NCBI GenBank assembly: GCA_030323885.1
Contig: CM059189.1
Coordinates: 48,491,015 to 48,555,014 of the forward strand
Length of the DNA stretch: 64,000 bases
Reading direction: 5' to 3'
DNA from: Branchipolynoe longqiensis
Lineage: Eukaryota > Annelida > Polychaeta > Phyllodocida > Polynoidae
The notes below the pieces were generated by a model. The model searched no databases. It worked only from the letters and a program-made list of their open reading frames with translations, and was not told where the DNA came from. The translations under genes were made by a program, and so were the position numbers. This document shows positions 33,107-44,399 of this stretch, piece by piece. The stretch's first letter is position 1. The number at the start of each line of letters is the position of its first letter.

Positions 33107-33449
33107 TTAAAGTTGCATGGTCCGATGGTTTTGAGTTTCTGTCATTCTTCTGAGATAAATATATTAAACTGATTGTTATAATCTACCTTACTTTAATTTG
33201 AAGTAACTTTTATTTTAAATTGCTATCTTTTGAGATATTTGAAGTGTAATTAATTTTGGCAAGCACACCAAAACCATGACACCATAGGCTTCTGCAGTAA
33301 CAGGTTCTATTAAATTGACTAAGTGTTCTTTCTATGTGGCAATGCATGTTTAATAAGTGCATTAGGATCTAAGTTAGATATGTAGAATTCAATCTAGATA
33401 AATGTTTTGATTTTGAAAATTGATGGTTCATCGGACGATGCAGGTTTAA
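33107..33449. mobile_element. R2 inverted-repeat element, copy 3
   Basis: Clean ends TTAAAGTTGCATGGTCCGATG and 'catcggacgatgcaggtttaa'. 343 bp, non-coding; among the best-preserved R2 copies. Confidence 0.8.
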
Positions 33450-33651
33450 GCCTGTGTTGGCCCTATCCCAGAAGACAAATCATCCCCCACCTATCCGACC
33501 TAAAAATACTTTTTCTTAAGAAGAATAAAAAACAGAATTATATATACACATAAAAATCAAACAACATGAAAATCAACGAACTGACCTACATACAGACCAG
33601 GTTCCACAACACATACCCTGCCAAGGATGGCTGACTTGTTAAGCATGTTTA

Positions 33652-33841
33652 GACCTCAGTCACATATGGCTTGTGAACACCCAAACGGGGGTGACTATTT
33701 TGGTCACAAGGATGTTGCACCAAAACTAATACGGTCACTGACCATTTTCAGCGCTTGCGACCAGTCGCCGACCATTGTTTCTCCCGCATAATCACCGAAT
33801 TTGGGCAGAAAGTGGTCGCAAGCCACATTGCGACTGAGACA
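33652..33841. mobile_element. 190-bp GTCACA-tip MITE with TTA duplication
   Basis: Ends 'cctcagtcacatatggcttg' and 'caagccacattgcgactgag', flanked by TTA at 33,649-33,651 and 33,842-33,844. The interior repeats ggtcac/gcgacc words like the 10.1 kb element. Confidence 0.8.
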
Positions 33842-33844
33842 TTA

Positions 33845-35738
33845 TGTTTTCACAATTTTCATCTCACTTAGATATGCTTCTAATTTATGTTGACATCACC
33901 ACATCAGGGTGAAAACTATACTGATGCTTACCAGGTCAAAATAATTTAAATTACACCGATATCGAAGGCTCTCATTGCAAGAAACCTTACTGGCCCCGTT
34001 ACACCAATATTTTAACAAATAACTACAGTGATAGGTGGACGACTACAGTCAGCAGCCTTCATGCACCACTGTAGCCGGTTAGACTGTGTAGGAAGGAATA
34101 CAAGGCACAAAGGATTGACAGTAATAGAATGTGGTTTATTACACAAACATTCACGAACCAAGTGAACAACCGAAGTTGCATCACAAAGGATTGACAGTAG
34201 AATGTGATTGCTCCACAAACACTCACCAACCAAGTGCCCTGCATAAACCAACTTCCACATGGCTTACCTCACCCCTACATGACTCAGCATGGATGTTCCT
34301 CCTAGTGTCAGGGATTCACCTGGCAGATGCAGATTCTGAGAGCACAGGAGCTTAGGAAAACTGACTTGACTTCTGGGGTGTTTGTAACCTTACGACGGTT
34401 AACGGCTGCAGAACTGCAGCAATACAGAGAGGCACCAATAAATCGGTCCAATCTTTGGTTGAAGATTAATCTTCTGGTGGGACAGTTGTAGAAGCAGGGG
34501 ATGTCTTTACAACAATTAAATGATGAGTCGTTGGGGCGGCCCCAAATCACTCCAGTCCGGCGGTAGCACAGCACTTGTATCCAGCAGACAGCAGAAAGGG
34601 TTTAGGAGGAAGGGACGGGCAAAGGTAGGTCTAGCAGTTCCAGTAACAAGAACAAAGTGAGAGAAATGATAAGGTAAAGGGCCCCACCCAAGCAAACAAC
34701 TCCCTTGATCAGGGGGAGAAGTAAGCCTGGGGGAAAAAAAGAGTAGAGTATAGGAAAGAGAAATGAGAGTTGAGTCAAAGGACCGTGTCTATTTGCTCTA
34801 TGGTGACCAGCCGGCGAGCCAAAGACACAGACAGAGTAAGAGTAGTAAGTAAATTGCTGGTGGGCTCCCCCTCCTGGAACTCTTTTCAGACATATCAAGG
34901 AGGAAGGAGCAAGGGCAGTGGAGAGGAGATAGAGGTGTGGACGAAGTGTGGTGCGGATAGCAAGTGTAGGAAAACTGTATGTCAGCCAGCTTTAAACCCA
35001 AGTGGGGGACATGACCTGCCAGCTACCAGGGACATCTGACCGGTTTCAACCAATCAGAGTGTCCCTGGTTTGGGTGGTCACCTGACTGAGTTAGCCAATT
35101 AGTGGTCACATGCCCACCGCTCACTGGTGGTATTAATGTTTGTTATTTAGTTGCAACAAATACATATACTCTTTATCTCTATTTTGTACATCGAGATGAC
35201 ATTTAGTAGATTTGAGTAATGTTACAACATACCGGTACCATAATTATAAAGAATACGAATACCATATTCCTATCTCGGATTATGGTAGCATTCATATAAA
35301 AGAGTGTTGTATTCCCACAGTTACTACATCATCCTTAATGATGTGTTAGTAAGTGGGTACGGTTGTCTCAGTGTGTCAGCATGCAGGATTTGTTCTGCAA
35401 GCCAGGATGTTCCAACAAAGAACTACTACCTAACTTGCAAGATACTAGAAGCAGCATTCCCACTGAAACTAATCGTCTTGAATTAAAATAGACGAATTTC
35501 TTCGCTCAGAACCGTATTATTTTACAAGGGGCCTAGCTTCCACATATGCAGTTATGCAGCTGCGAACCACCCGAGATTACAAATATTCTTTTCATTTATT
35601 AAAATATATAAATATTTATAGCATTTTATATAGCGTTTTATAGCATAACATTCCATCGCGTTTTATTCCAATCGCATTTTGTTCCATCTGCGTACCATCT
35701 GAGAATCCCAAACTACGCCCCTGCACATGCTGCGTATA
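33845..35738. other. No gene recognised; ~66-bp direct duplication at 34,105-34,240
   Basis: 'gcacaaaggattgacagta' / 'atcacaaaggattgacagta' units repeat at ~34,106 and ~34,179. 34,600-35,130 is moderately G+C-rich with short ORFs lacking recognisable motifs. Confidence 0.45.
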
Positions 35739-35979
35739 AGGCCGTGCATCCATAGACTGTTCCCTTGTTCTGTGTTCACTTGTGACTTTGTGATGCGCCA
35801 CACAGACAATGACCCTGTCTTTTGCTTAGTGGCCGTTCCCATAGGTTGGACCCAGGGACCGTATTGCCTTGTGCAGGGAACATAGAGAATGAACATGTTC
35901 ATTGTCTGTATGGTGCATGACAAGCGAACATGGAACAAGGGAACACACCACAAGGGAACAGTCTATGGATACACGGCCT
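35739..35979. mobile_element. 241-bp inverted-repeat element
   Basis: Ends 'aggccgtgcatccatagact'.. and 'agtctatggatacacggcct' form a ~26-bp inverted repeat. The interior repeats 'gttccc'/'gggaac' and 'gaacatg' words. Target duplication not clear. Confidence 0.75.
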
Positions 35980-36363
35980 AATGAGGTTATAGACTCAGGA
36001 GGCGACCTGGCATATTTCAACCGGGGAGTAGTCATGACTGATCAAATCACTGCCATCTTCAGTCTGCTCGTTGTAACACATCAGTGCCCCTGCAATAAAT
36101 CATTTAATTCCGTCATAAGAACTGCTTCCCATCTCATAACTCGGCGAACACCCATTCACAAGTCACCTGACACTTTACTGCCGCATGAAAGACGCAGTCT
36201 GATGGTTTTGTGTTATTTATTTAGAAGATGAATGGGTTATTCTCTAAGACTGGACACCACATATTTGGTTTCCACCTTACGATGCTGGCCATTCATTCTT
36301 TCTTTTATTGATAGCAAGTCAAATAATTATTGTTGCAAGTCAAATAATTATTGTTGCCTTTGT
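35980..36363. other. No gene seen
   Basis: Sequence between two small elements, without splice-bounded open frames of note. Confidence 0.4.
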
Positions 36364-37251
36364 ATTAAAGCTGCACAGTCCGATAAAAGCATAAAATCTT
36401 CTAAACCAAAACAATTATCTAGATTTGATTGTACACATCTAATTTAAATACTGGTGCATGTATTCACCATAAGTTATCACACAGAAGGGAATATACTGAG
36501 TCAATTTAAAGTTCCATAGTCCGATGGATTGTGAGTTTTCCCAAACTTTTTGAGATAAATATAGTAAATTGATCGGTATGATCTCCTTATCATTACCCTG
36601 AAGTGGTTTTGATAATTGCCAAGTATTTTTGAAGATATTTGAAGTAAATGCATTCAAAATAATTTCGGCAAGCTTGCCGAAACCCTCGGGCTGGAAGGCA
36701 AGGCTGTGACACCATTCCCAATCTCGCCATGGTCACGTGGTGTACTGACCTCATTACCATACTGAACTCACATCCTGTAAACATGGTGTGAAACTAGGCC
36801 ATGACCACCAAGAATCTCAGAGAGGTCACGAGATTGACCTGCATCTTAGAAAGTGAGTGCTGAGGAACATGGCTTCCTGTAGCAGTGGTGTGAATGTAGA
36901 TTCTTGTCAAATCGGATTTATTCCATAAATACAGCACCAATTGATTAGTGTGGGCACCAGTATCTAAGTTAGATATGTAGGATCAAATCTAGGTAAGTGT
37001 TTTAGTTTTGAAAATATATTGATACCATCGGACCATGCAACTTTAATAGACTGTGTTACTGCTGAAGCCTATGGTTTTGGCGTCCTTATCAAAACTAATT
37101 TTGAATGTTTGAACTTCAAATATCTCTAAAGTTAGCCATTTAAAATACAAGTTGCTTCAAACTTAAGTAAGGTAGATTATACTCATCAACCTACTATAGT
37201 TATCTCAGAAAATGAAAGAAACTCAAAACCATCGGACTATCCAACTTTATT
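36364..37251. mobile_element. R2 element (outer copy) interrupted by another R2
   Basis: Left end 'ttaaagctgcacagtccgat', right end 'atcggactatccaacttta'. The body is cut at TTAA by an inner R2 (36,510-37,042). Confidence 0.75.
36510..37042. mobile_element. R2 element (inner copy) with TTAA duplication
   Basis: Starts AGTTCCATAGTCCGATGG and ends 'catcggaccatgcaact', directly flanked by TTAA at 36,506-36,509 and 37,043-37,046. Removing it restores the outer copy's 'gtcaatttaatag' sequence as seen in other copies. Confidence 0.8.
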
Positions 37252-37508
37252 TATGTTAGCAATCCTACGTATATTTGATCTGTCCCACAACATATATCAA
37301 TAGTATTCTTGCATGCTTTTGGGTTAGAGTGAAAATTTACAAATTGATATCATCTGATCATGCATTTATCCTAGCTTTTTTCATTTCCCCCCATAATCTT
37401 GTTTACACTTAAAGTTGGATCTATTTTCCATGATTCTGTAAGCTGTACGTGTCTCAACTTTATTTAAAACATTGTAGGATAAATGCGGGCGTCTTCCTGC
37501 TGCTGGGT

Positions 37509-37831
37509 TTGTTAGAGTTTTACGTCCTAGCAACATCTAAGGTCATATCAGGATGGGTACCGACTTGTGACAGTGCACATTGATGGCAACTTTATAGTGA
37601 TGCCCCACTGGGAGACAAGGCTGCCGACACCATAACCTGATATCCCACTCATTCACATTATCCTGACAGTGAGCCAACCAGTCCTTGCCCTATTCTAGTA
37701 ATGCCGAGCACCAGACTAGGAAGCGACAAGTATCAATTTTAAGAGTCATTAGTTTGACTCGACCAGGAATCGAACTTCCGACTTTCCGCACGGAAAACCT
37801 GCGCTCTATTGATTCGGCGACGCACCCGGTG
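37509..37831 (-). mobile_element. SINE family A, full copy with 13-bp target duplication
   Basis: CCTGCTGCTGGGT flanks it at 37,496-37,508 and 37,832-37,844. Read on the minus strand: tRNA-like head (A box 'GCCGAATCAATAGAGCG', B box region 'GGAAGTTCGATTCC'), conserved central body ('tcccagtggggca', 'gtcacaagtcggtacc'), then the tail 'ttagatgttgctaggacgta'. Mobilised by a LINE, by class. Confidence 0.9.
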
Positions 37832-38009
37832 CCTGCTGCTGGGTGTATTTAATACATGTGGCATGCTGGATAAGGTGTTCACCCCAATTGCACAGTACAA
37901 GTCTACGGGAGTAACTTGTGCCACACAATCGGCAAACACATCCGTATCATTGTAATTAATACTTCTGAAATGAAATAATTGAACTCAAAACTTGCATAAC
38001 CTGCATGAT

Positions 38010-38345
38010 ATTGTTTGTCTGTTGTGTTACATCCTAGCAACATCTAAGGTCATATCAGGACAGGTACCGACTTGTGACCAGTGTGCACTCATGGCAACTT
38101 TATAGTGCTGCCCCACTGGGAGACCAGGCAACTGGCACTATGAACCAATATCCCACACAGTCATCCCGATACTACACTAACAAGTCCTTTTCCTATCCTA
38201 TTAATGCCGAGAACCAGGCTAGGTAGCGGCAAGTGTCAATTTTTACATAAGTAATTGGTTTGACTCGGCTGGGATTGGAACTCCCGACCTTTCGCACGGG
38301 AAGCCTGCGCTCTACCGATTCGGCCACGGCGTCTGATCCCCAGGG
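38010..38345 (-). mobile_element. SINE family A copy
   Basis: Same organisation as the 37.5 kb copy. On the minus strand the head has A box 'TGGCCGAATCGGTAGAGC' and B box 'GGGAGTTCCAATCCC', and the tail is next to 'tgttgtgttacatcctagc'. Confidence 0.85.
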
Positions 38346-38354
38346 TGCATTTAA

Positions 38355-38604
38355 TGCTAGGTACACACCTACCGTTTTTCCGCACCCACCTACCGTATTC
38401 GATCTAAAATTGCCCAAAAGTCGTGAGGTGTGCACTCCCCTAGCACACCTACCGATTGCGATTCGCGACTTAAAACTCAATTTTAGGGCTAAAAGTGCTT
38501 CCTTACGATTGCGATTCGCGATTCGAAAAATGAATCGGCCCGTTTTCAGTTTTAAGCAGGTCGGTTCGGGTCGCGAGTCGTAAACGGTAGGTGTGTACCT
38601 AGCA
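38355..38604. mobile_element. 250-bp MITE with 23-bp perfect ends and TAA duplication
   Basis: TGCTAGGTACACACCTACCG... at the left and the exact complement at the right, flanked by TAA (38,352-38,354 and 38,605-38,607). The interior repeats 'gcgattcgcga' words. Confidence 0.9.
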
Positions 38605-38948
38605 TAACACATGTGGCATGTTAGATAACATGTTCACCCCAACACCCAGTAACTTGCGCCATAGACAATGGCAAACAAATCGGTGTATTCTTTTGTATTT
38701 TTGTGTGATCGTTTGTTTATTCTGCTCATAACTTGTTTTCGCACTGCAGTAGTCGTCATAATCCATACGGATTAATTTCCTTAATAAATCATTTCTGTAA
38801 GCTTGTTTGTGGTGTAAAATCGGGGAATATTTGCAAGTAATATTTCCGAAATGAAATAACTGAGCTCAAAAGTTGCACAGTCTGCACGATATAAGCTATA
38901 AAGAGAGAAAGGTAGGAGGAGGCTTGCACATTGCACAATTGCACTCAC

Positions 38949-39057
38949 CAATTTCATCAGCATAATTGGGAGAGTTGATGTCAACGCTGCGGTTACTGTC
39001 GGATTGTTTTTCGTCACCAGCGTGGCCTACGAGCCAATAGGTGAGACATCTGAAATT
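38949..39057 (-). CDS. Guanylate-cyclase-like receptor, C-terminal exon (TYWL)
   Basis: Acceptor 'ctcactgacag' then 109 bp starting in phase 0 (matching the exon at 45,838), donor GTGAGT at 38,948. It encodes 36 residues: 'NFRCLTYWLVGHAG' followed by a polar tail ('DEKQSDSNRSVDINS'). TYWL-V/L-G is the conserved last strand of the class III cyclase fold. A nearer acceptor TTCAG|ATG at 39,050 exists but breaks the frame. If the donor is not used, the frame runs into a stop about 18 codons on. Further C-terminal exons to the left were not found. Confidence 0.75.
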
Positions 39058-39229
39058 CTGTCAGTGAGAAGAGCCGAGAAGAGCTGAGAAGAGCTGCTAG
39101 ACATTACAAAGCCAGAATGTGTGTCATGTTGGTCACAGACTGCTTATTTTGTCCCTTAGAACTATGCTTACTCCTGCCAATTATGGGACATGATTAGTTT
39201 ATGTGCATATAAGACATGACTGGTCAATA

Positions 39230-40855
39230 CGATAAATAGTCAGTAAGATCACTTTGCTAAATAGACACTAAGATCATTTTGCTAAATAGGCACTAAGATC
39301 ACATTACTAAATGGGCAGTAAGATCACTTACTAAATATATAATACAATCACTTACTAAATATGTACTAAGATTGCTTCGTTAGATAGGCATACGATCACT
39401 TTACTAAGTAGGCACTAAGATAACTTTGCTAAATAGGCACTAAAATCACTTATCTAAATATGTACTAAAATCACTTTAGTAAATAGGCACTAAGATCACT
39501 TTACTAAATAGGCACTAAGAGTAAGATCACTTTACTAAATGGGCATTAAGATCACTTTACTAAATATGTACTAAGATCACTTTACTAAATGGGGACTAAG
39601 ATAACTTTACTAAATAGGCACTAAGATCACTTTACTAAATATGTACCAAGAACACTTTACTAAATGGGCACTAAGATAACTTTGCTAAATAGGCACTAAG
39701 ATCACTTTAGTAAATAAGCACTAAGATCACTTTACTAAATATGTACTAAGATCACTTTACTAAATGGGCACTAAGGTAACTTTGCTAAATAGGCACTAAG
39801 ATTACATTAGTAAATAGGCACTAGGATCACTTTACTAAATATGTACTCAGATCACTTTACTCCATATGTACTAAGATCACCTTACTAAATAGGCACTAAG
39901 ATCACTTTACTAAATATGTACTAAGATCACTTTACTAAATATGTACTGAGATCACTTACTAAATATGTACTAAGATCACTTTACTAAATAGGCACTGATA
40001 TAACTTTACTAAATAGGCACTAAGATCACTTTACTAAATATGAATTAAGATCACTTTACTAAATATGGACTAAGATCACCTTGCTAAATAGGCACTGATA
40101 TAACTTGACTAAATATGAACTAAGATCACTTTACTAAATATGGACAAAGATCACCTTACTAAATAGGCACTAACATCACTTTACTAAATGGGCTCTAAGA
40201 ACTCTTTACTAAATAGGCACTAAGATCACTTTACTAAATGGGCACTAAGATCACTTTACTAAATATATACTAAGATCACTTTCCGAAATAGGCACTAAAA
40301 TCACTTTACTAAATAGGCATGAAGATCATTTTAGTAATATGCACTAAGATACCGTTGCTAGATAGGCACTAAGATAAGTTTGCTAAATAGGCACTATGAT
40401 CACTTTCCTAAATATGACCTGAGATAACTTTACTAAATAGGCACTAAGATCACTTTATTAAATGCACACTAAGATAACTTTACTAAATGGCACTAAGATA
40501 ACTTTACTAAGTAGGCACTAAGATCACTTCACTAAAAATGTACTAAGATCACTTTGCCAACTGGGTACTAAGATCATTTGACTAAATGGGCACTAAGATC
40601 ACTTTGACTAAATCGGCACTAAGATCACTTTACTAAATACATACTAAGATCACTTTACTAAATAGGCACTAAGATCACTCTACTAAATATGTACTAAGAT
40701 AACTTTATTAAATAGTCACTAAGATCACTTGACTAAATATGCACTAAGATCACTTTGCCAAATAGGCACTAAGATCACATGACTAAATATGTACTAAGAT
40801 CACATTGCCAAATAGGCACTACGATTACTTGGCTAAATCGGCACTAAGATTATAC
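39230..40855. repeat. 25-bp satellite (about 65 copies) in a cyclase intron
   Basis: Unit 'ctaagatcactttactaaataggca'; the last five bases alternate between 'taggca', 'tatgta' and 'tgggca' versions. It lies ~170 bp upstream (gene sense) of the TYWL exon. Confidence 0.95.
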
Positions 40856-41136
40856 GACACATCTACCTATTTACTAACTTGAAAAATAGGGATTTCTGGA
40901 GTCAATGACAGCCGTTTTTTAAGTTAATAAATTATGGTTGGCTCCAGACAAACATTGTGACTTGAATAATTTAGATAGTTTACCCTGTAACTTGGTTCCC
41001 CCCACAGTAGCATAGACCTTAGGCTTAGCGCAAAGCATTATGTCATCGGACCATATCTGGAAGCCATGTAGGGAGGGACCAGTGTAGGAATGCGCTACTC
41101 TGCGCCAGACCCATCAATGTGTTAAGCCCTTGATTC
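40856..41136. other. Intronic sequence, no exon seen
   Basis: Spacer between the 25-bp satellite and the DIRS-like element 3. Confidence 0.5.
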
Positions 41137-41262
41137 GCACAAACGGGGGGAGAGACACGCAGCTGGAGGTGGTAAAGTGTTTATTGGGGAACAACAGTAA
41201 GGTAGAACCAGTAAGGTACAAACAAAGTAGAGGTGCGGAAGGCCCCCTAGGAGACGTCAGCC
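41137..41262 (-). repeat. Split direct repeat B2
   Basis: About 125 bp ('gagagacacgcagctggagg', 'cagtaaggtacaaacaaagt') matching B1 at 41,653-41,780 with ~15 differences. Confidence 0.85.
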
Positions 41263-41313
41263 CTAATAAAGTAAGTGTAAATAGCGTGAATGCTGGGTGG
41301 GTGGGTGGTGAGA

Positions 41314-41640
41314 AGAGATCCGGTCAGCAGCAGGAGACATAATGAAGATGGCGATCTTATATACCATCAGGTAGGTCTGCGGAGCGTCGGCCGGAGATGA
41401 GTGTCGTGGAGGCGTGAAAGCCAAAGTCGTGCGAGGCAGAGGTGAGAGTGTCAGAAGGCCTCCTCCCCCACGGCGAATCAAACGCAATGCAAAGCATTAC
41501 AACCAAGCCATCAAGCCATTAAGCATATAACATATATACCAATCCCAAAATCTATTTCTTTATCAATATTTATATTCCCTAAACATATATGATTCAAATA
41601 AAACTCTCAAATTGACATCCCGGTATTTAGTTATTGCGCA
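41314..41640 (-). repeat. Split direct repeat A2
   Basis: Starts 'agagatccggtcagcag' and runs through 'ccggagatgagtgtcgtgg', 'agaaggcctcctcccc' and 'caagccatcaagccattaag'. It matches A1 at 45,342-45,650. Confidence 0.9.
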
Positions 41641-41652
41641 TTACGACCAATT

Positions 41653-41780
41653 CATACAAACGGAGGGAGAGACACGCAGCTGGAGGTGATATTTGTGTTT
41701 ATTGAGGTATAACAGTAAGGTAGAAACAGTAAGGTACAAACAAAGTAGAGATGGGGAAGGCCCCGAGGAGACTATCAGCC
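41653..41780 (-). repeat. Split direct repeat B1
   Basis: Copy of B2 joined directly to A2; it lies just downstream of the recombinase ORF. Confidence 0.85.
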
Positions 41781-42541
41781 AAAAGAGAAGTGAGGGCTCT
41801 AGGGGCCCCTGAGGAGGCCAACCGAGGGATGTAGCTATACACAGCATCCAACGTCCAAGTTCCTTGGGCCTGGATGTCCTCTATAGCCACGCCCGCCCGC
41901 TGGAAGGCTTGGGCAGTTCCATGCGACTCCCACAGCACTATGGGCACCCCGGAGGACAGCAGTGAGGGCGCGAGGATCCAGGGGGATGCCCGAGGGGAGG
42001 ATGAAGGCTGGTGGTGCAGGCACAAGGGAAGTTGCGGCGATCCAGGCGGAAACAGGGCACAGATGTCCTTGGGGAGAAGCTGGGACGAAGAAGGCCACTG
42101 CACCTGAGGGATCTTGGATGGTCTTCGAGGTCCTGAGCATTATCTGGAGCCCACGGTGCAGGCTGGACTGGCACAGGAGGGCATAGTACCCAAGGAGGCG
42201 AGCTGGCCGAGGGACGATGCCTGAGGGCCTGGCGACATCAAGGTAAGTGCAGATGGCGGCGAGCTGGGATGGAGTGATGGGTGGTGCTGTCCCGGGAGTG
42301 TAGGCCGCTGAGCGCGCCCCACCACGGCACACATCGCAAAGGAAAGGGTCTGTGAAAGCAGATGCATCACCCCCCACTTCTTCAACCAAGCTTTTCGTGC
42401 CTGAGTCCGTGTTGCGAAAGGAGGCGGGTGCAGTGGCCCCATCAAAGAGGGAGGCAGCAAAGGCAGCTGTGTCAAAGTCGTCAGGCACAGCATTAAGCTG
42501 ACATCGAAGGCAGCCTGGCGCTGATGGTTGTGCCATGTCAC
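41699..42541 (-). pseudogene. Tyrosine recombinase of element 3
   Basis: The 42,536-41,835 frame includes 'SQLAAICTYLDVARPSGIVP', 'RLLGYYALLCQSSLHRGLQI' and 'GHLCPVSAWIAATSLVP', matching the middle of DIRS-type recombinases. After a frameshift near 41,940, 'SHGTAQAFQRAGVAIEDIQA' and 'QGTWTLDAVYSYI' carry the C-terminal helix with the candidate nucleophile Tyr. The expected H-x-x-R motif reads SHGTA here, so the catalytic set is damaged. The recombinase would integrate a circular DNA intermediate. Confidence 0.7.
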
Positions 42542-42588
42542 AGGGGGCGAGGGAGGCGCGGCAAAGTTCAGCGACGACAGAGACTTTG

Positions 42589-43423
42589 TTAAAAGAGTAG
42601 CCTGAAATTAAAGATCAGGGTTGTAGGGAAAGAGGTTGTGGTTGGTCCCGATATGAATGAGGCCTCGTTGCCTGACCTCAGCACAGGCGGTGTCGGCCCA
42701 GGATCCTGCGAGATGGGCATGGCTGAGGTCATCAGCCAGGACGAGAGAGGCCCCCCAGGCTTATGGAGGACAAATACTGTGAAGTACCCATGCACAGCCA
42801 TTAGCCGGAGCTCCCTCGTGCAAGCCCCAAGTGTAACAGCTCGGGCCCTCCCACACTCAAGGGCTGACGCCGAGGTCATATTTTCCGTGTTGATGATCCT
42901 CATATCGGATCCTGGGTCCGGGGGGAGAAGTAACCAGACTGCGACAACCAGGTTGACTGCTTCCAGCTCATGTATGCTGGGGAATGGCTCCTGACGTCCC
43001 TACTGTACTCCTCCGCGAAGTAGTGAGGGCCTGAGAAGTGAGGCACGAGTCACACTCAATCGTCCAGGTGGTAGTCTCGGGCCGGCGGAGGAGTTGCAGC
43101 GCATTGGTGACGCGGCCATACAGGGCAAACCAGGCCAGGTCCCTGCATGCGTCTGGCCTGAGCGTGATCCCAGCCATGCCATGGCCCTCCCGGAGGGTGG
43201 CGAACAGCCTTGCCATGAACTTCCGGGCTGGAAGCACACAGCTGCTGACGTGGTTAAGGCGCCCAAGGAGGCTCTGTAGCTCACATTGCTTGAGCATCAG
43301 CCCCGCGATTAGGGCCTCGATCTTTGGCGATGGGATGCAGATGATCATCTCCTCGGCGCAAATGCGAAAGCCGAGCCATACGAGGTGGACAGCAGCACTT
43401 CTCAGGGGCGACCGCAAGCCCAA
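42589..43423 (-). pseudogene. RT thumb and RNase H of element 3
   Basis: 43,423-42,968 gives 'VWLGFRICAEEMIICIPSPK', 'LQSLLGRLNHVSSCVLPARK', 'DLAWFALYGRVTNALQLLR' and 'TTTWTIECDSCL' (RNase H first Asp). A frameshift leads to 42,903-42,589 with 'NTENMTSASALECGRARAV'. This is the usual DIRS order RT-RNase H. Frameshifted and therefore probably inactive. Confidence 0.75.
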
Positions 43424-44168
43424 GATCGCTCACCAGGGTGATGAAAGCATTGAAAGCATGGCGGTCCCCAAGGTAACTGTCCTCGCATCCGACATAGTCA
43501 TTGACGTAGACCATGACGTGGTGGCCCTCCCGACGGAGGATCCAGGGGAGGGCCTCGGTGACCCTGATGCATGCAGCAACCGAGGACCGACAGCCGAATG
43601 GGAGGGCCAGGTCAACGTAAGTCTTGCCATCGAACGCGATGCAGAACAGGGGACAGGAGAGAGGGTCAGCCCGCAACTGGTGGTATGGCCGGGAGATGTC
43701 GGCCGACCACATGTAGGCTCCCCTGCCCTGCTGGAGAAGGAGGTGTCTGAGGTCAGCAATCACGGGGAGGCTGTAGTTGTGGGGGACGCCAAGGTACTCA
43801 CGCCTCCGGATCCCAGCATTGACGCTCCTGCCCCGGGGGTAGAACAGGTCCACGATGACCCTCCTCTTTGAGGGATCAGACTTGGGGTGGGTCATCATTG
43901 GTGAGACCTGAGCCCAAGGGGTGAAAGACAGCACCCTGAACGGGCCAACCAGGGCACCGAGGCGGAGCTCGACCTCGATGTATTCTCGGAGGTGAGCTTC
44001 ATGTTCCGGGGCCTCTTGGTGATTCTGGAAGGTGGGAACTGGAGGATGATCGGTTGGGAAACCGAATACCAAGTGGTAGGCAATGGTGGTGTCATGGTAG
44101 CCCTCTAGTTGGTGCCTCCAGCTATCGATGTTGAGGGCCGAGGGTAGATGGATTCAGGCAGCCAACAA
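43281..44168 (-). CDS. Reverse transcriptase of element 3 (YVND box)
   Basis: Open from 44,072 to 43,281. Blocks in order: 'LVFGFPTDHPPVPTFQ', 'PEHEAHLREYIEVELRLGAL', 'PWAQVSPMMTHPKSDPSKRR', 'VIVDLFYPRGRSVNAG', 'AYMWSADISRPYHQLRADPL', 'YVDLALPFGCRSSVAACIRV', and the catalytic box 'MVYVNDYVGCEDSYL' (about 43,490-43,515). The first catalytic Asp of YxDD is Asn here, while copy 1 has intact YVDD. It continues by frameshift near 43,400 into the RNase H region. The long open frame suggests a fairly young copy. Confidence 0.85.
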
Positions 44169-44399
44169 ATTTGGAAGGCCTGTATCCCGGAGGATCTGGT
44201 AGGTCTCAGCGAATCCCGTGTGTGTGGACCAGGGGTGGCTGGGAGGGTGTCTTGGGGTCCAGGACGTCGGCGATAGGGTGTGGCCGCGGATGGTTGACGA
44301 GGTGCGAGGAGTGGTGATGCTGAGGTGGCACTCAACAGGTTCATCCATGGTGTTGTCGGGAAACCCAAGTTCTGGGAGGCAGCCTGTGAGTTTCGACGG

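Noticed and set aside
38265..38340. tRNA-like sequence on the minus strand
   Set aside because: It is the head of a SINE A copy shared with many other sites.
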